Origin: Acidimicrobiia bacterium
Lineage (GTDB): Bacteria > Actinomycetota > Acidimicrobiia > Spongiisociales > UBA5794
DNA length: 34,642 bases
Assembly: GCA_030066755.1 (NCBI GenBank)
Contig: JASJAX010000032.1
Span: 1-34,642 of the forward strand
Direction: 5' to 3'
In this document: positions 1 through 8,072 of the stretch, piece after piece
How the letters are laid out: every line of letters begins with the position of its first letter
How positions within the stretch are numbered: position 1 is the first letter of the stretch
Notes under the pieces: model-generated
What the model saw: only the letters and a program-made list of their open reading frames with translations
Database searches by the model: none
Told to the model about the DNA's origin: nothing
Program-made: the position numbers and the translations under genes

Positions 1-60
1 CCCCCCCCCCGGGGCGGGGGGGGGGGCGCGCCCGCCGCGGCGGGGGGGGGGCCCCCCCCC
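1..60. other. G/C homopolymer stretch, probable contig-edge artefact
   Basis: These sixty bases consist only of G and C, mostly in homopolymer runs of 4 to 11, with no coding signal. Such sequence is typical of an assembly or sequencing artefact at a contig end rather than genomic DNA. Ordinary mixed sequence begins at about 61. The true upstream neighbour of the DUF3566 gene (commonly gyrA in actinobacteria) is therefore not visible. Confidence 0.6.
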
Positions 61-453
61 CTCGCCCTTGGTCTGAGTCTCGGTGGACCCCGTTCCCGAC
101 GTGCGAGAAGGTTCTCGACCTGTGTGCGTGCCGAACCGCAGAGACCCTCCCCTGGCTGCTTGCGCAGCCTGTCCCCGCCCTACAAGGGCGGGGGATTCGC
201 TGCATCGGCACCGTGCAAGCCGCCTCGGACGCGCTCGGCAGGCGGAGGTTGCGATAGTCCCCCCAAAGGGGGGAAGGTACCGCCGCCCGGGAGGGCGGGG
301 GTAGGGGGGACACGCACTCGTCGATCAGTGTGCGCCCAGTCTCAGTACTCAGTACTTCGGCCGAAGGCCGCTCGGGAACCTCGCGTGTCGCGAAACCGTT
401 TCACAGAGGCGGCGCCCCGTTACACTCGCGGGGTCTGAAGGAGTTTCCAGGAC
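61..453. other. non-coding leader region with several G/C hairpins
   Basis: No convincing gene lies here. Three simple inverted repeats are visible: an 8-bp stem CCCCGCCC/GGGCGGGG around 173-193, C6-AAA-G6 around 259-273, and CCGCCC/GGGCGG around 282-297. A 12-bp palindrome CTTCGGCCGAAG lies at 355-366. The hairpins could be terminators of an upstream gene cut off by the window or contig edge, but none has a T tract. The last ~60 bases hold a candidate promoter and ribosome binding site for the following gene. Confidence 0.45.
399..426 (+). promoter_or_regulatory. candidate sigma70-type promoter of the DUF3566 gene
   Basis: TTTCAC at 399-404 and TACACT at 421-426 are separated by 16 bases. 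This is a plausible -35/-10 pair about 30 bases upstream of the start at 454. An AAGGAG at 438-443 could be the ribosome binding site. The call rests on visual motif matching only. Confidence 0.35.
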
Positions 454-969
454 ATGGCAGTACGGCGGGTCCGCCGGATCATTCGCAAGATCGACCCTTG
501 GACGGTGTTGAAGGCGTCCCTGGTGTTCAACGCGATCGCGTCGCTCGTGTTCGTGCTGGGGACTTGGGTCGTGTGGTCGATGGCACTCCAGCGGGGGATC
601 CCGGATCGGTTTGTTGAGATCTTCGAGAGTTTGACGTTGACCCTCACGATCGACGGGGAGCTCTACTTCCGTGTCGTCGTGATGTTGGCCATCGTCGGCG
701 GCATCCTCGCGACTGCGTTGATGACGCTGAGCGCGGTCCTGTACAACCTCATCTCAGACCTCGTCGGCGGCGTAGAAGTCACCGTGCTCGAGGAGACGTA
801 CAACACCGTCCGGGTCCAGCAGGCGCCGCCGGCTCGGGTGGCTCCTGCGCTATACCGCAACGGCGGGAATGGCGGCACGGTCACGCCACCGAGCCAACCT
901 GCGCCGACACCTCCTGCCGTGGAAGCACCACGTCCCGGGACTCCCGCGACGCCCGTCTCGGGCGACTGA
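454..969 (+). CDS. DUF3566 family small membrane protein
   Basis: This is a 171-residue protein with a basic N terminus (residues 1-12 rich in Arg/Lys), a hydrophobic helix at about 21-43, a short extracytoplasmic loop, a second helix at about 72-100, and a Pro/Thr-rich C-terminal tail after about 125. The order, including an RRxxRKIDPWTVLK-like start and a GGVEVTV segment after the second helix, matches the actinobacterial DUF3566 family, usually encoded beside gyrA. The biochemical role of the family is not established; a role near the cell envelope is inferred from the two helices. ATG 454 is chosen because AAGGAG lies 10 bases upstream and the basic N terminus begins there. The gene converges on the minus-strand thioredoxin/NHL gene with only 28 bases between their stops. 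Confidence 0.8.
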   Translation: MAVRRVRRIIRKIDPWTVLKASLVFNAIASLVFVLGTWVVWSMALQRGIPDRFVEIFESLTLTLTIDGELYFRVVVMLAIVGGILATALMTLSAVLYNLISDLVGGVEVTVLEETYNTVRVQQAPPARVAPALYRNGGNGGTVTPPSQPAPTPPAVEAPRPGTPATPVSGD

Positions 970-997
970 TCGAATCGCCGGCAGCGGCGGCCCTGCC

Positions 998-3055
998 CTA
1001 CAGGTCCGGTAGCTCGATCCGGTACGGCAACGCGATCCTCGGAGACACGGTTGCGCTGGTTACGGTGACGGGTACCCGGAAGCGGAGCTGCTCGATGAAG
1101 CAGAGCCGTTCCGCATCCGTTGGGCAGTACACGAGGGTCACGTCCGACGTCACCACGCTCTCACCCACTGCAAAGGTTGCCGGGATCTCGACCGGCAAGG
1201 TCACGCCGGTGAGCGCACGCTCGGCATCCGGGGCCATGACCACGGCAGCGCCCTCGGTCTGCCAGGTGACGGACGACGGCGCTTGCTCGTTGACCTTGTG
1301 TCCGGGCGGGAGCTCGATGTCGAGCACGAACGACCCGGGACCGGCGCCCGTCGTGACGGCATCGAGCGTGACGATCGTGCCGCCGAAGTCGGCATCGTCG
1401 GGTGGGGGAGTGAATTGCTCGATGCCACGCAGCACCAGCGTGGTCGTGCGCCCGGTTTCCAGGTCAACTGCTCGGATGACGTGGTTGTTGGTGTCGGCCA
1501 CGTAGAGCGTCGAGCCGTCGAGCGAAATGCCGCCAGGTTCGAAGAACTGTGGTGAGCCCCCGTCGGCCCAACCTTGCCCGTCTCCGAACAGCGTCGTCAC
1601 GCGCCCGTCGGCCGGATCTACTCGTTTGATTTTGCTGTTGTAGGTGTCGGCGAAGAGCACGGTGCCCGAGCTCGGATCCCATTCGATACCGAGCGGGTGC
1701 TGCAGACGCGCTTCGGTTCCGAATCCGTCTTCGTCACCGAAGTCGAAGAGGTTCTGGTCGCTTCCGGCGAGCGTCGCCGTGATCAGCTCCGGTGTCGCCA
1801 AGCTCGAGAACCGGATCGAACTCGACTCGCTGTCGGCGAACAACAGCAGGTCGTCTCCTACGACCACGCCGCTCGGTTGAGCCAGCTCAGCGGTCGCGCC
1901 GGGACCGTTCAAGGTCGACTCACGACCGCTCCCGACGATCGCTCCGGCATCACCCGTTTCCGGATCGTATGCCCAGATCTGGTGGCTGCCTGCCATGGCG
2001 ATGTAGATGGTGCCGTCGTGATAGTGCACGTCCCACGGAGACGAGAGATCGACGAACTGGCCCCTGCCCGGCCGGGGCGGGTACATCCGGGCCTGGCTCC
2101 CGGTACCGAGCGAGGTGGTGACCTTGCCGCTACCGAGATCGATGGCTCGCACGGCATGGTTGCCGGTGTCGGCCACGTACAGCGTCGTCCCGTCCGGGGA
2201 CAGCGTCATCCCTTGCGGGGAGTCGAACTGTGCGCCCAGGGCCGGGCCATCGGCGTACCCTGCTCGACCCGACCCGTAGACGGCTGCGACGTCGCCCGTC
2301 GATGGCGCGACTTCGACGATGCGGTGATTGCCCGAGTCAGCGATGAACAGTCGATCGGCGCCGGGCTCGGCCAACACCTTGCCGGGGAACGACAACAGCG
2401 TGGTCGGGAGCCCGTCAGATTCGAGGGCGAAGTCGAGCGGGGTGCGATCGATCGCTCCGGCGGCGTCGAACTGGGCAACGACTTGCTCGAGGACCGGCTG
2501 GACCACGTCGTAGACCCGTTCGCCCGCGTGGGCGCCGACGACCCCGCCGGCCGGATCGATCAGATACACGGTTGGCCAGGCGTTGGCGCTCCAGTTCCTC
2601 CAGACTTCGAAATCTGGGTCGTTGACGACCGGATGCTCGATTCCGTAGCGGAGGATGACTTGGCGAATGTTCTCCGTCGCTCCCTCGGTCGTGAACTTCG
2701 CCGAATGCACGCCGATGACGACGAGCTCGTCGGCGTACTCCTGTTCGAGCCGCTCGAGGTCGGGGATGATGTGGATGCAATTGATGCAGCCGTAGGTCCA
2801 GAAGTCGAGCAGCACCACCTTGCCGCGAAGGTCGGCGAGGCGCAACGGCTCTGCGGTGTTGAGCCAGTCGAGTCCGTCGGGGAACTCCGGGGCGGGGAGT
2901 CGATCGGTCGGCACGGTGACCGTGGGTGTGGTCGTTGCGGACGTCGGGGGAGTGGCGGACCCGTCGGCGTTCGTGCCGCCACCCTCCGGTGTGGCGGTGC
3001 ACGCCCCCACGAGGACGGCGAGGACCAGGATCCCGAGCGCGATACGGCGTCGCAT
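998..3055 (-). CDS. NHLRC2-like lipoprotein: thioredoxin domain plus NHL beta-propeller
   Basis: The protein is 685 residues long. It opens with a lipoprotein signal (hydrophobic run, then LVGAC with Cys19) and a Ser/Thr/Pro-rich linker to about 55. A TlpA/thioredoxin-like domain follows at about 57-200, with the redox motif C90-I-N-C93 in a WTYGCINC context. An NHL-repeat propeller covers about 215-540, with repeats such as LFIADSGNHRIVEV, LYVADTGNHAVRAI and LYVADTNNHVIRAV. A C-terminal beta-rich domain completes it. This order is that of NHLRC2. It is probably tethered to the outer face of the membrane and may take part in thiol redox chemistry; the substrate is unknown. The frame stays open upstream to 3352, but that extension is Arg-rich and overlaps the neighbouring gene; ATG 3055 is chosen because the signal sequence starts there. 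It is 50 bases downstream of the Rossmann-like gene and may be co-transcribed with it. Confidence 0.85.
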   Translation of the reverse strand: MRRRIALGILVLAVLVGACTATPEGGGTNADGSATPPTSATTTPTVTVPTDRLPAPEFPDGLDWLNTAEPLRLADLRGKVVLLDFWTYGCINCIHIIPDLERLEQEYADELVVIGVHSAKFTTEGATENIRQVILRYGIEHPVVNDPDFEVWRNWSANAWPTVYLIDPAGGVVGAHAGERVYDVVQPVLEQVVAQFDAAGAIDRTPLDFALESDGLPTTLLSFPGKVLAEPGADRLFIADSGNHRIVEVAPSTGDVAAVYGSGRAGYADGPALGAQFDSPQGMTLSPDGTTLYVADTGNHAVRAIDLGSGKVTTSLGTGSQARMYPPRPGRGQFVDLSSPWDVHYHDGTIYIAMAGSHQIWAYDPETGDAGAIVGSGRESTLNGPGATAELAQPSGVVVGDDLLLFADSESSSIRFSSLATPELITATLAGSDQNLFDFGDEDGFGTEARLQHPLGIEWDPSSGTVLFADTYNSKIKRVDPADGRVTTLFGDGQGWADGGSPQFFEPGGISLDGSTLYVADTNNHVIRAVDLETGRTTTLVLRGIEQFTPPPDDADFGGTIVTLDAVTTGAGPGSFVLDIELPPGHKVNEQAPSSVTWQTEGAAVVMAPDAERALTGVTLPVEIPATFAVGESVVTSDVTLVYCPTDAERLCFIEQLRFRVPVTVTSATVSPRIALPYRIELPDL

Positions 3056-3105
3056 GGGGGTATTCAACCGCACCGCCGGGAGTAGCCGAACGCCGCGCCG
3101 GCCTG

Positions 3106-3867
3106 TCAGGACTGGTCGTGGAGCTCGTACGACGCGACGTCGAGTCCGGCGGCCAACGCAGCCGACAGGTAGGTCTCCGCGGCGTCCTTCGGTTCGGCCA
3201 TTCCGAGGGGGAACGCCCCACGGGCGAGGGTGATGGCGCCGGACGCCAGCGCAAGTGCTTCGAGATGCGGGGCGAGGTCGGCGACGCCGACAATGCGAGT
3301 CACCACGCCGGTTCCGGTCGCCGACGTCACGCGGGCCATAGCTCCGGCCCACTCGCCCACGACCGGCGCAACGAGCACTTCGGTGTCGCCGTAGTCACGG
3401 GACTTTGCCCATCGAGCGCCGACCGGATCCGGGAATGGGACGGCGACGCCACGCCGCAATGGAGCCCCGGGCTCGGTCCAGGCGATGGAAACGTCCATGA
3501 GATGCCCTCCGCGGGCCACCTCGTGAGCGGCGAGGCACGGCGTGAGTCCCGTTGCGAGATTGGCGCCAACGAGGATTGTCGACATCCGCTCGATGAAGGC
3601 CCCGTCGAGGTCACCCGGATCGAAGTCGTTCCAGACACACAGTGCGGTCCCTGCCTCCAAGGCCCGCTCTGCGAGCTCGTCGACACCCTCGAGATCGTCC
3701 ACGACCAGGACGTCGTAGCCGTCCAGGTGGTCGACCCGTTCGACCCGGTCGTCAGTAGCCCGCGGATCACGATCGAGCAGACCGAGGACATCCAGGTCCC
3801 GCTCCGCCAGGATGATTCGGGCCGCGCGGAGCCCTACCTCGCCGGTTTGGTGAATGGCGATCCGCAC
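3106..3867 (-). CDS. Rossmann-like NAD(P)-binding protein (dihydrodipicolinate reductase/saccharopine dehydrogenase-like)
   Basis: The 253-residue protein begins with a beta strand and a glycine turn (MRIAIHQTGEVGLRAAR), then an LGLLDRDP strand whose acidic end suits nucleotide binding, and a D-V-L-V-V-D-D strand. This is the layout of an N-terminal Rossmann fold. The middle (about 95-170) has an ATGLTPCLAAHEVARGGHLMDVSIAW-like region, as in homoserine dehydrogenase or dipicolinate reductase-like proteins. The glycine motif is not a canonical GxGxxG and I cannot assign a substrate. The start is GTG 3867, directly after the stop of the 44-residue peptide (TGA-C-GTG), which suggests translational coupling. 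The NHLRC2-like gene follows in the same direction. Confidence 0.65.
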   Translation of the reverse strand: MRIAIHQTGEVGLRAARIILAERDLDVLGLLDRDPRATDDRVERVDHLDGYDVLVVDDLEGVDELAERALEAGTALCVWNDFDPGDLDGAFIERMSTILVGANLATGLTPCLAAHEVARGGHLMDVSIAWTEPGAPLRRGVAVPFPDPVGARWAKSRDYGDTEVLVAPVVGEWAGAMARVTSATGTGVVTRIVGVADLAPHLEALALASGAITLARGAFPLGMAEPKDAAETYLSAALAAGLDVASYELHDQS

Positions 3868-3868
3868 G

Positions 3869-4003
3869 TCAGCGGCGGCTCGGCGTGGACTCGGCGGGCT
3901 GCCACGAACCTTCGGCCGCGGGCGGGCGGACGGGCCGCTTCACGAAGATCGCAGCGGCCGCCGCCAGGGCGGCGAGCACGAGCAGTCGGGTCTTTGATGA
4001 CAT
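3869..4003 (-). CDS. 44-residue single-helix membrane peptide
   Basis: ATG 4003 opens a 44-codon frame: a short polar start (MSSKTR), an Ala/Leu-rich hydrophobic helix at about 7-20, then a Lys/Arg/Pro-rich tail. I recognise no family. Support is the clear membrane-peptide composition, its position as first gene of the minus-strand group, and the one-base gap between its TGA stop and the GTG start of the next gene. It could be a small membrane protein or a leader peptide driving coupled translation of the downstream enzyme. Chance coding in high-GC DNA cannot be excluded. Confidence 0.5.
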   Translation of the reverse strand: MSSKTRLLVLAALAAAAAIFVKRPVRPPAAEGSWQPAESTPSRR

Positions 4004-4089
4004 GCGCGAACGCTAGCCGTCGGGCGAGGTGTCGGAAACACCGGCGCGATGCGAGCCGCCCGATCACCGACCATGGTGGGCGGCTAAGC

Positions 4090-4250
4090 TTCGCCGGGCC
4101 GGGGCCTTCGGGCTTCGGTGACTGTGATGTCGAGCGAAGTCCGGTGCGAATCCGGCGCTGTCCCGCAACTGTGATGCCCCTCCGGGGGATCAGCCAGGTC
4201 GCCTCGCTCACGGTGGCGGTGATGCCTTCGGAGGAGGGGCACTCCCGCCC
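4090..4250 (+). ncRNA. cobalamin (B12) riboswitch
   Basis: The conserved core is visible: CCGGTGCGAATCCGG at 4141-4155, then GCTGTCCCGCAACTGT (about 4156-4171), the hallmark of the adenosylcobalamin riboswitch, and the B12 box GCCAGGTC at 4193-4200. It lies in the leader of a B12 ABC transporter, the expected target. The 5' boundary is approximate. When cobalamin binds, such elements normally repress the downstream gene, and the downstream hairpin pair suggests control of translation initiation. Confidence 0.88.
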
Positions 4251-4277
4251 CTGAGGCCTCCTCCAGTGAGAGGAGGC
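4230..4277 (+). promoter_or_regulatory. riboswitch expression platform with two exclusive hairpins over the btuF ribosome binding site
   Basis: GCCTCCTC (4256-4263) can pair with GAGGAGGC (4270-4277) over a 6-base loop, burying the Shine-Dalgarno AGGAGG (4271-4276) six bases before ATG 4283. The same pyrimidine arm, as CCTCCTCC (4257-4264), can instead pair with GGAGGAGG at 4230-4237, freeing the ribosome binding site. The two structures cannot coexist, as expected for a translational on/off switch. Confidence 0.65.
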
Positions 4278-4282
4278 ATTCC

Positions 4283-5296
4283 ATGGACCGATCGAAGCTG
4301 GCGCTGCTCGCCGCAGCCCTGATGATGGTTGCCGTCGCCTGTGGCGACACCGCTGAGACGGGGACGACATCGAGCTCGACACCCCCCGCAACGATGAACA
4401 GCACCACGGCTGCCCCATCGTCCGCAGCGCCTACGACGACGCCACCGGCGACCACGGCCGCACCGCAGCCGGTCAGCGTCCAATCGGACACCGGCGTCAC
4501 GTCACTTCCCGATGGCCCGGCGCAGCGCATCGCCGCCTTGTCGGCGACGCACGTCGAGATGTTGTACGAGATCGGTGCCGGAGACCAGGTGATCGCCGTG
4601 GATCTGTTCTCGAACTACCCGCCGGAGGCCGCCGGCCTGACGGCGATCGACTCGTTCAACCTCAATGTCGAGGCAGTGATCGAACTCGACCCGGACCTGG
4701 TCATCCTGTCGTTCGATCCCGGGGACGCGGTGGCAGCCTTCGAGGCAGTTGGGATTCCGACCTTGCTCTACGACGGCGCGGCGACCTTGGAAGATGTTTG
4801 GTTCCAGTTCGGCGAGGTGGGGAAGGCGGCCGGTCGTGAGGACGAAGCGGCGTCCGTCGTCGCTTCGATGCAGAGCGATATCACCGAGCTCGTCGCGGCG
4901 GTGGGCGACCGCGGGGCGGATGTGACGTTCTATCACGAGACCGATCCCTTCAGCTTCTACACCCCCAACTCCAGTTCGTTCACCGGACAGCTGTACTCGG
5001 TGTTTGGTCTCGAGAACATCGCCGATGAGGCTCCCGACGAGTTCGGCACCGGATTCCCCCAACTGTCGCCGGAGTACATCATCGATGCCGATCCCGATGT
5101 GATATTCCTCGGGGCATTCGGGGAGACGCCGGAGACAGTGGCCGCTCGCGACGGCTGGGGGGCGATGTCGGCGGTTTCGATGGGCCGGATGTTCCCGGTC
5201 GGCGTCGATGAGTCCAGTCGGTGGGGTCCGCGGATCATCGATTTCCTCGAACAGGTGGCGGATGCCGTCTTGACGCTGGAGAGAGTCGAGAGCTGA
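4283..5296 (+). CDS. btuF: B12 ABC transporter substrate-binding lipoprotein (BtuF-like)
   Basis: The 337-residue protein has a lipoprotein signal ending in VAVAC (Cys20) and a Ser/Thr/Pro/Ala-rich linker to about residue 70. A BtuF/FepB-type periplasmic-binding fold follows: IAALSATHVEMLYEIGAGDQVIAV opens the first lobe, and VIELDPDLVILS and IDADPDVIFLG are the typical strand signatures of class III binding proteins. In a Gram-positive-type cell it would be lipid-anchored outside the membrane and deliver a corrinoid to the permease. Specificity is inferred from the cobalamin riboswitch directly upstream; the fold alone would also fit a siderophore binder. The stop overlaps the next start (TGATG). 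Confidence 0.85.
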   Translation: MDRSKLALLAAALMMVAVACGDTAETGTTSSSTPPATMNSTTAAPSSAAPTTTPPATTAAPQPVSVQSDTGVTSLPDGPAQRIAALSATHVEMLYEIGAGDQVIAVDLFSNYPPEAAGLTAIDSFNLNVEAVIELDPDLVILSFDPGDAVAAFEAVGIPTLLYDGAATLEDVWFQFGEVGKAAGREDEAASVVASMQSDITELVAAVGDRGADVTFYHETDPFSFYTPNSSSFTGQLYSVFGLENIADEAPDEFGTGFPQLSPEYIIDADPDVIFLGAFGETPETVAARDGWGAMSAVSMGRMFPVGVDESSRWGPRIIDFLEQVADAVLTLERVES

Positions 5297-6336
5297 TGAC
5301 CGCCGCCCTGCCCAACCGTCGACTCCGGCCTTCTGCCGTTGCGTGGGCGTGTGCGGCACTGGGCGTTGCGGCAATCGGAGGTATTGCGCTCGGGCCAGTC
5401 GATCTCACACCGAGCGCCGTTGTCCTGGAGCTGCTCGATCGGCTCCCGTGGGTGTCCGTGGACTCCGGCTTGTCGGAGCGGCAGGCGGCGGTGCTGTGGG
5501 AGCTTCGGATGCCCCGTGTCGTGCTTGGCGGTCTGGTTGGTGCGACGCTCGCGATGGCCGGAGCGACCTACCAGGGAGTCTTCCGCAATCCGTTGGCCGA
5601 CCCGTATCTGCTCGGGATCGCGGCGGGAGCCGGGTTCGGTGCGACGCTGGCCATCGTTGCTGGTGTCAATTCGAGCTGGGTGCTGCCGATCGCAGCGTTC
5701 ATCGGTGGCCTCGTCGCCGTTGTCGTGACCTACGGGTTGGGGATGATCGGCGGCGGCGGTCGGCACACGACCGGCACGTTGATTCTCGCCGGAGTCGCCG
5801 TGGCTTCGTTCTTCACCGCGCTGCAGACCCTGGCCCAGCAGCTCGCCAGCGACACGATCCGTGAGGTGTTCGCCTGGATTCTCGGCCGGCTCACGACGGT
5901 GGGTTGGTCTGAGGTGGCAACGCTGCTGCCCTTCGTGTTGGTCGCCGGCGTTGCGACCCTGCTCCATGGCCGGCACCTCGATGTGCTCGCCGTCGGCGAG
6001 GAGGAAGCGTCGAGTCTCGGCCTCCCGGTGGAGCGGGTGCGGGTGACGCTCGTTGTGGCGGCAACGTTGGCGACGGCCGCCGCCGTGTCGGTCAGCGGCC
6101 TGATCGGCTTTGTCGGGATCGTGGTTCCTCACGCGGTGCGTCGCCTCGTCGGAACCAGCTACCGAGCGGTCCTCCCGGTCTCCATCATTGGTGGGGCAGC
6201 GTTTCTCGTCGGTGCCGATGCGTTGGCCCGCAACGTCATCGCCCCATCCGAACTTCCCATCGGCGTCGTGACGGCGTTCGTCGGGGCTCCGTTCTTTGCG
6301 GTGGTGTTGCGCCGGACTCGGAGTGGGCTGGCATGA
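5296..6336 (+). CDS. btuC: B12 ABC transporter permease (BtuC/FecCD family)
   Basis: This 346-residue, very hydrophobic protein has about nine or ten predicted membrane helices. FecCD/BtuC signatures are clear: ELRMPRVVLGGLVGATLAMAG early, then YQGVFRNPLADPYLLG with a GAGFGA run, and near the end GLIGFVGIVVPHAVRRLVG, the segment around the coupling helix that contacts the ATPase. It forms the membrane channel for the corrinoid delivered by the upstream binding protein. ATG 5296 overlaps the upstream stop by one base; the frame is open 25 codons further upstream, but that stretch is shadow coding within btuF. The end overlaps the ATPase gene by four bases (ATGA). Confidence 0.9.
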   Translation: MTAALPNRRLRPSAVAWACAALGVAAIGGIALGPVDLTPSAVVLELLDRLPWVSVDSGLSERQAAVLWELRMPRVVLGGLVGATLAMAGATYQGVFRNPLADPYLLGIAAGAGFGATLAIVAGVNSSWVLPIAAFIGGLVAVVVTYGLGMIGGGGRHTTGTLILAGVAVASFFTALQTLAQQLASDTIREVFAWILGRLTTVGWSEVATLLPFVLVAGVATLLHGRHLDVLAVGEEEASSLGLPVERVRVTLVVAATLATAAAVSVSGLIGFVGIVVPHAVRRLVGTSYRAVLPVSIIGGAAFLVGADALARNVIAPSELPIGVVTAFVGAPFFAVVLRRTRSGLA

Positions 6337-7136
6337 GTGCGATCGAGTGCCGCCACCTGACGTTCAGCTACAACGGGAAGCTGGTGCTCGATGACGTGTC
6401 GATCACGGTGGACCCGGGAGAGTGGGTCGCGCTGATCGGACCCAATGGTGCAGGCAAGACGACGCTGTTGCGGCTCGTCGCAGGCCATCCGGGGAGCGAC
6501 GGGTCCGTCTGGCTCGAGGGTGCCCCCATCAAGGAACTGACCAATCGCCAAAGAGCTCAGCAGGTCGCCGTGGTGCCGCAAATCCCTGAGACGCCGAGCG
6601 GCATGCCGTTGATCGACTACGTGTTGCTCGGCCGCACGCCGTTCATCAGCTACTGGGGTTCGGAGTCGGCGGCCGACATGGCAACGGCCCACGAGATGAT
6701 CGCCACCGTCGACCTCTTGCCGCTCATGGACCGGCCGATCGGTTCGTTGAGCGGCGGCGAGCGACAGCGAGCGGTGCTCGCTCGAGCGCTGTGTCAGGAG
6801 TCTCCGGTCCTCTTGTTGGACGAGCCGACGAGTGCCCTCGATCTAGGTCACCAGCAGCAGGTCCTCGATTACGTCGATGCGCTCCGGCGTGAGCGCGGTC
6901 TGGCCGTGCTCAGCGCCCTCCATGACCTGACACTCGCCGCCCAGTATCCCGATCGGCTCGTACTTCTCGACTCCGGCAGGGTCGTGGCGGCCGGCGTTCC
7001 GGATGAGGTCCTCACCGTCGAGCGCCTCGCCCGCCACTTTGGAGCGGAGGTCTCGGTGATGCGCGACGACGCCGGTGGGCTGGTTGTTGCGCCCCGCCGG
7101 AACGGCACCTCAGGCGATGGTGCCTTCGACGAGTGA
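6333..7136 (+). CDS. btuD: B12 ABC transporter ATP-binding protein (BtuD-like)
   Basis: The 267-residue ATPase has all the expected motifs: Walker A GPNGAGKTT at 36-44, Q-loop Gln83, signature LSGGERQR at 139-146, Walker B VLLLDEP at 159-165, and the H-loop His197. It would power import through the BtuC-like permease. Start ATG 6333 overlaps the permease stop by four bases, so the three transporter genes form one coupled operon behind the riboswitch. Its 3' end overlaps, tail to tail, the 3' end of the minus-strand VIT1/CCC1 gene by 27 bases. Confidence 0.9.
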   Translation: MSAIECRHLTFSYNGKLVLDDVSITVDPGEWVALIGPNGAGKTTLLRLVAGHPGSDGSVWLEGAPIKELTNRQRAQQVAVVPQIPETPSGMPLIDYVLLGRTPFISYWGSESAADMATAHEMIATVDLLPLMDRPIGSLSGGERQRAVLARALCQESPVLLLDEPTSALDLGHQQQVLDYVDALRRERGLAVLSALHDLTLAAQYPDRLVLLDSGRVVAAGVPDEVLTVERLARHFGAEVSVMRDDAGGLVVAPRRNGTSGDGAFDE

Positions 7137-7847
7137 CCCGACGACATAAGCGATCACGCCACCGACCCCGGCGATGATGAGGTTCTCGAAGCCGGCCTTG
7201 ATGGGGTTGGTGTTGGTGACCCGGGTCTTGGCGACCCCAACGACGAAGAGGCCGATTGCGGTCAGGATCGAAGCGAGCACGAGGCCGAAGGTCGGCGAGC
7301 TCACGAAGAGGAACGGACCCAAGGAGGTCAGCGATCCGACGAGGAAGAGGGCGCCCGACATCACCATGGCGGTGTAGGGCGATCGCCGCTCCGCGTCGAT
7401 GATGCCGAACTCGAGGGCCTTCATGGCGTTGAGCAAGGTCTCGTCGTCGCGGGCGAACGCCTCGACAACGCCTGGGACGTCCTCATCCCGAATCCCCATG
7501 TCGCGGAAGAACTCGTGGAGTTGCTCGACCTCGCCCTCCCGGAAGTGTTGGATGTGGTCCCGCTCGAGGGCAATCTCGCGATCGAAAACCTCCTCTTGAG
7601 ACTGGGTGGCGAGGTATTCGCCGGCCGCCATGGAGATGGCTCCGGCGATCGAGCCGGCGAGTGCCGTGAGCAGTACCTGATCCGACCCCAGCCCGCCACC
7701 GACGACGCCTGCGACGAGGAGGAAGACGGATACGAGTCCGTCGTTGACGCCGAGGATGATGTCCCGCCAGTACTGCCGGGTGACCCCGACGTGTGGTTCG
7801 TACGGGTATCCGGTCTCGGAAACGTCGCCGGGCGGTCGTTCGCTCAC
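7110..7847 (-). CDS. VIT1/CCC1 family transporter (iron/manganese)
   Basis: The protein has the VIT1/CCC1 hallmarks: RQYWRDIILGVNDGLVSVFLLVAGV at the first membrane helix, then GSIAGAISMAAGEYLATQSQEE, where the GE and acidic residues belong to the metal-translocation path. A cytoplasmic acidic/helical segment (about 85-150) follows, then three C-terminal membrane helices ending near GVGGVIAYVVGSLVEG. Family members move Fe2+ or Mn2+ out of the cytosol; the metal here is not determinable. The frame is open to a GTG at 7898. I prefer GTG 7847 because the extra 17 residues are not typical of the family, but neither start has a clear ribosome binding site. Confidence 0.85.
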   Translation of the reverse strand: MSERPPGDVSETGYPYEPHVGVTRQYWRDIILGVNDGLVSVFLLVAGVVGGGLGSDQVLLTALAGSIAGAISMAAGEYLATQSQEEVFDREIALERDHIQHFREGEVEQLHEFFRDMGIRDEDVPGVVEAFARDDETLLNAMKALEFGIIDAERRSPYTAMVMSGALFLVGSLTSLGPFLFVSSPTFGLVLASILTAIGLFVVGVAKTRVTNTNPIKAGFENLIIAGVGGVIAYVVGSLVEGTIA

Positions 7848-8005
7848 GCCCGGGAGGATACAAGAGGGCTGAAGGGTCAGTCCTAGGAGTGGAAGCACGC
7901 GTCAGACCAGAAAGCGGAATCCGCCGAGGTCGAGTCGCCAGCCCGGACGTTTCGAGACAGCGGAGGTCGACGCGGCAGCCGATGTACAGCCTCAGCTGAG
8001 GTCGA

Positions 8006-8033
8006 GTCGCCAGTCGCCAGCCACCAGTCAGAA
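8006..8033. repeat. degenerate 7-bp tandem repeat (GTCGCCA)
   Basis: GTCGCCA occurs at 8006-8012 and 8013-8019, followed by the diverged units GCCACCA and GTCAGAA. On the opposite strand the unit can be rotated to CTGGCGA, which fits the CTGR core of the other heptamer arrays in the window. Confidence 0.55.
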
Positions 8034-8072
8034 CGGAGTGGGTGCGGCTGCTTGGACGCGCAAAGCCGTTGT

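Noticed and set aside
1574-3085. A 503-codon plus-strand frame opposite the thioredoxin/NHL gene
   Set aside because: The minus strand encodes a coherent lipoprotein with a CxxC thioredoxin domain and NHL repeats; the plus frame has no domain or start signal.
3056-3352. N-terminal extension of the NHLRC2-like protein
   Set aside because: The extra residues are Arg-rich, overlap the end of the Rossmann-like gene and would bury the lipoprotein signal; the start at 3055 explains the sequence better.
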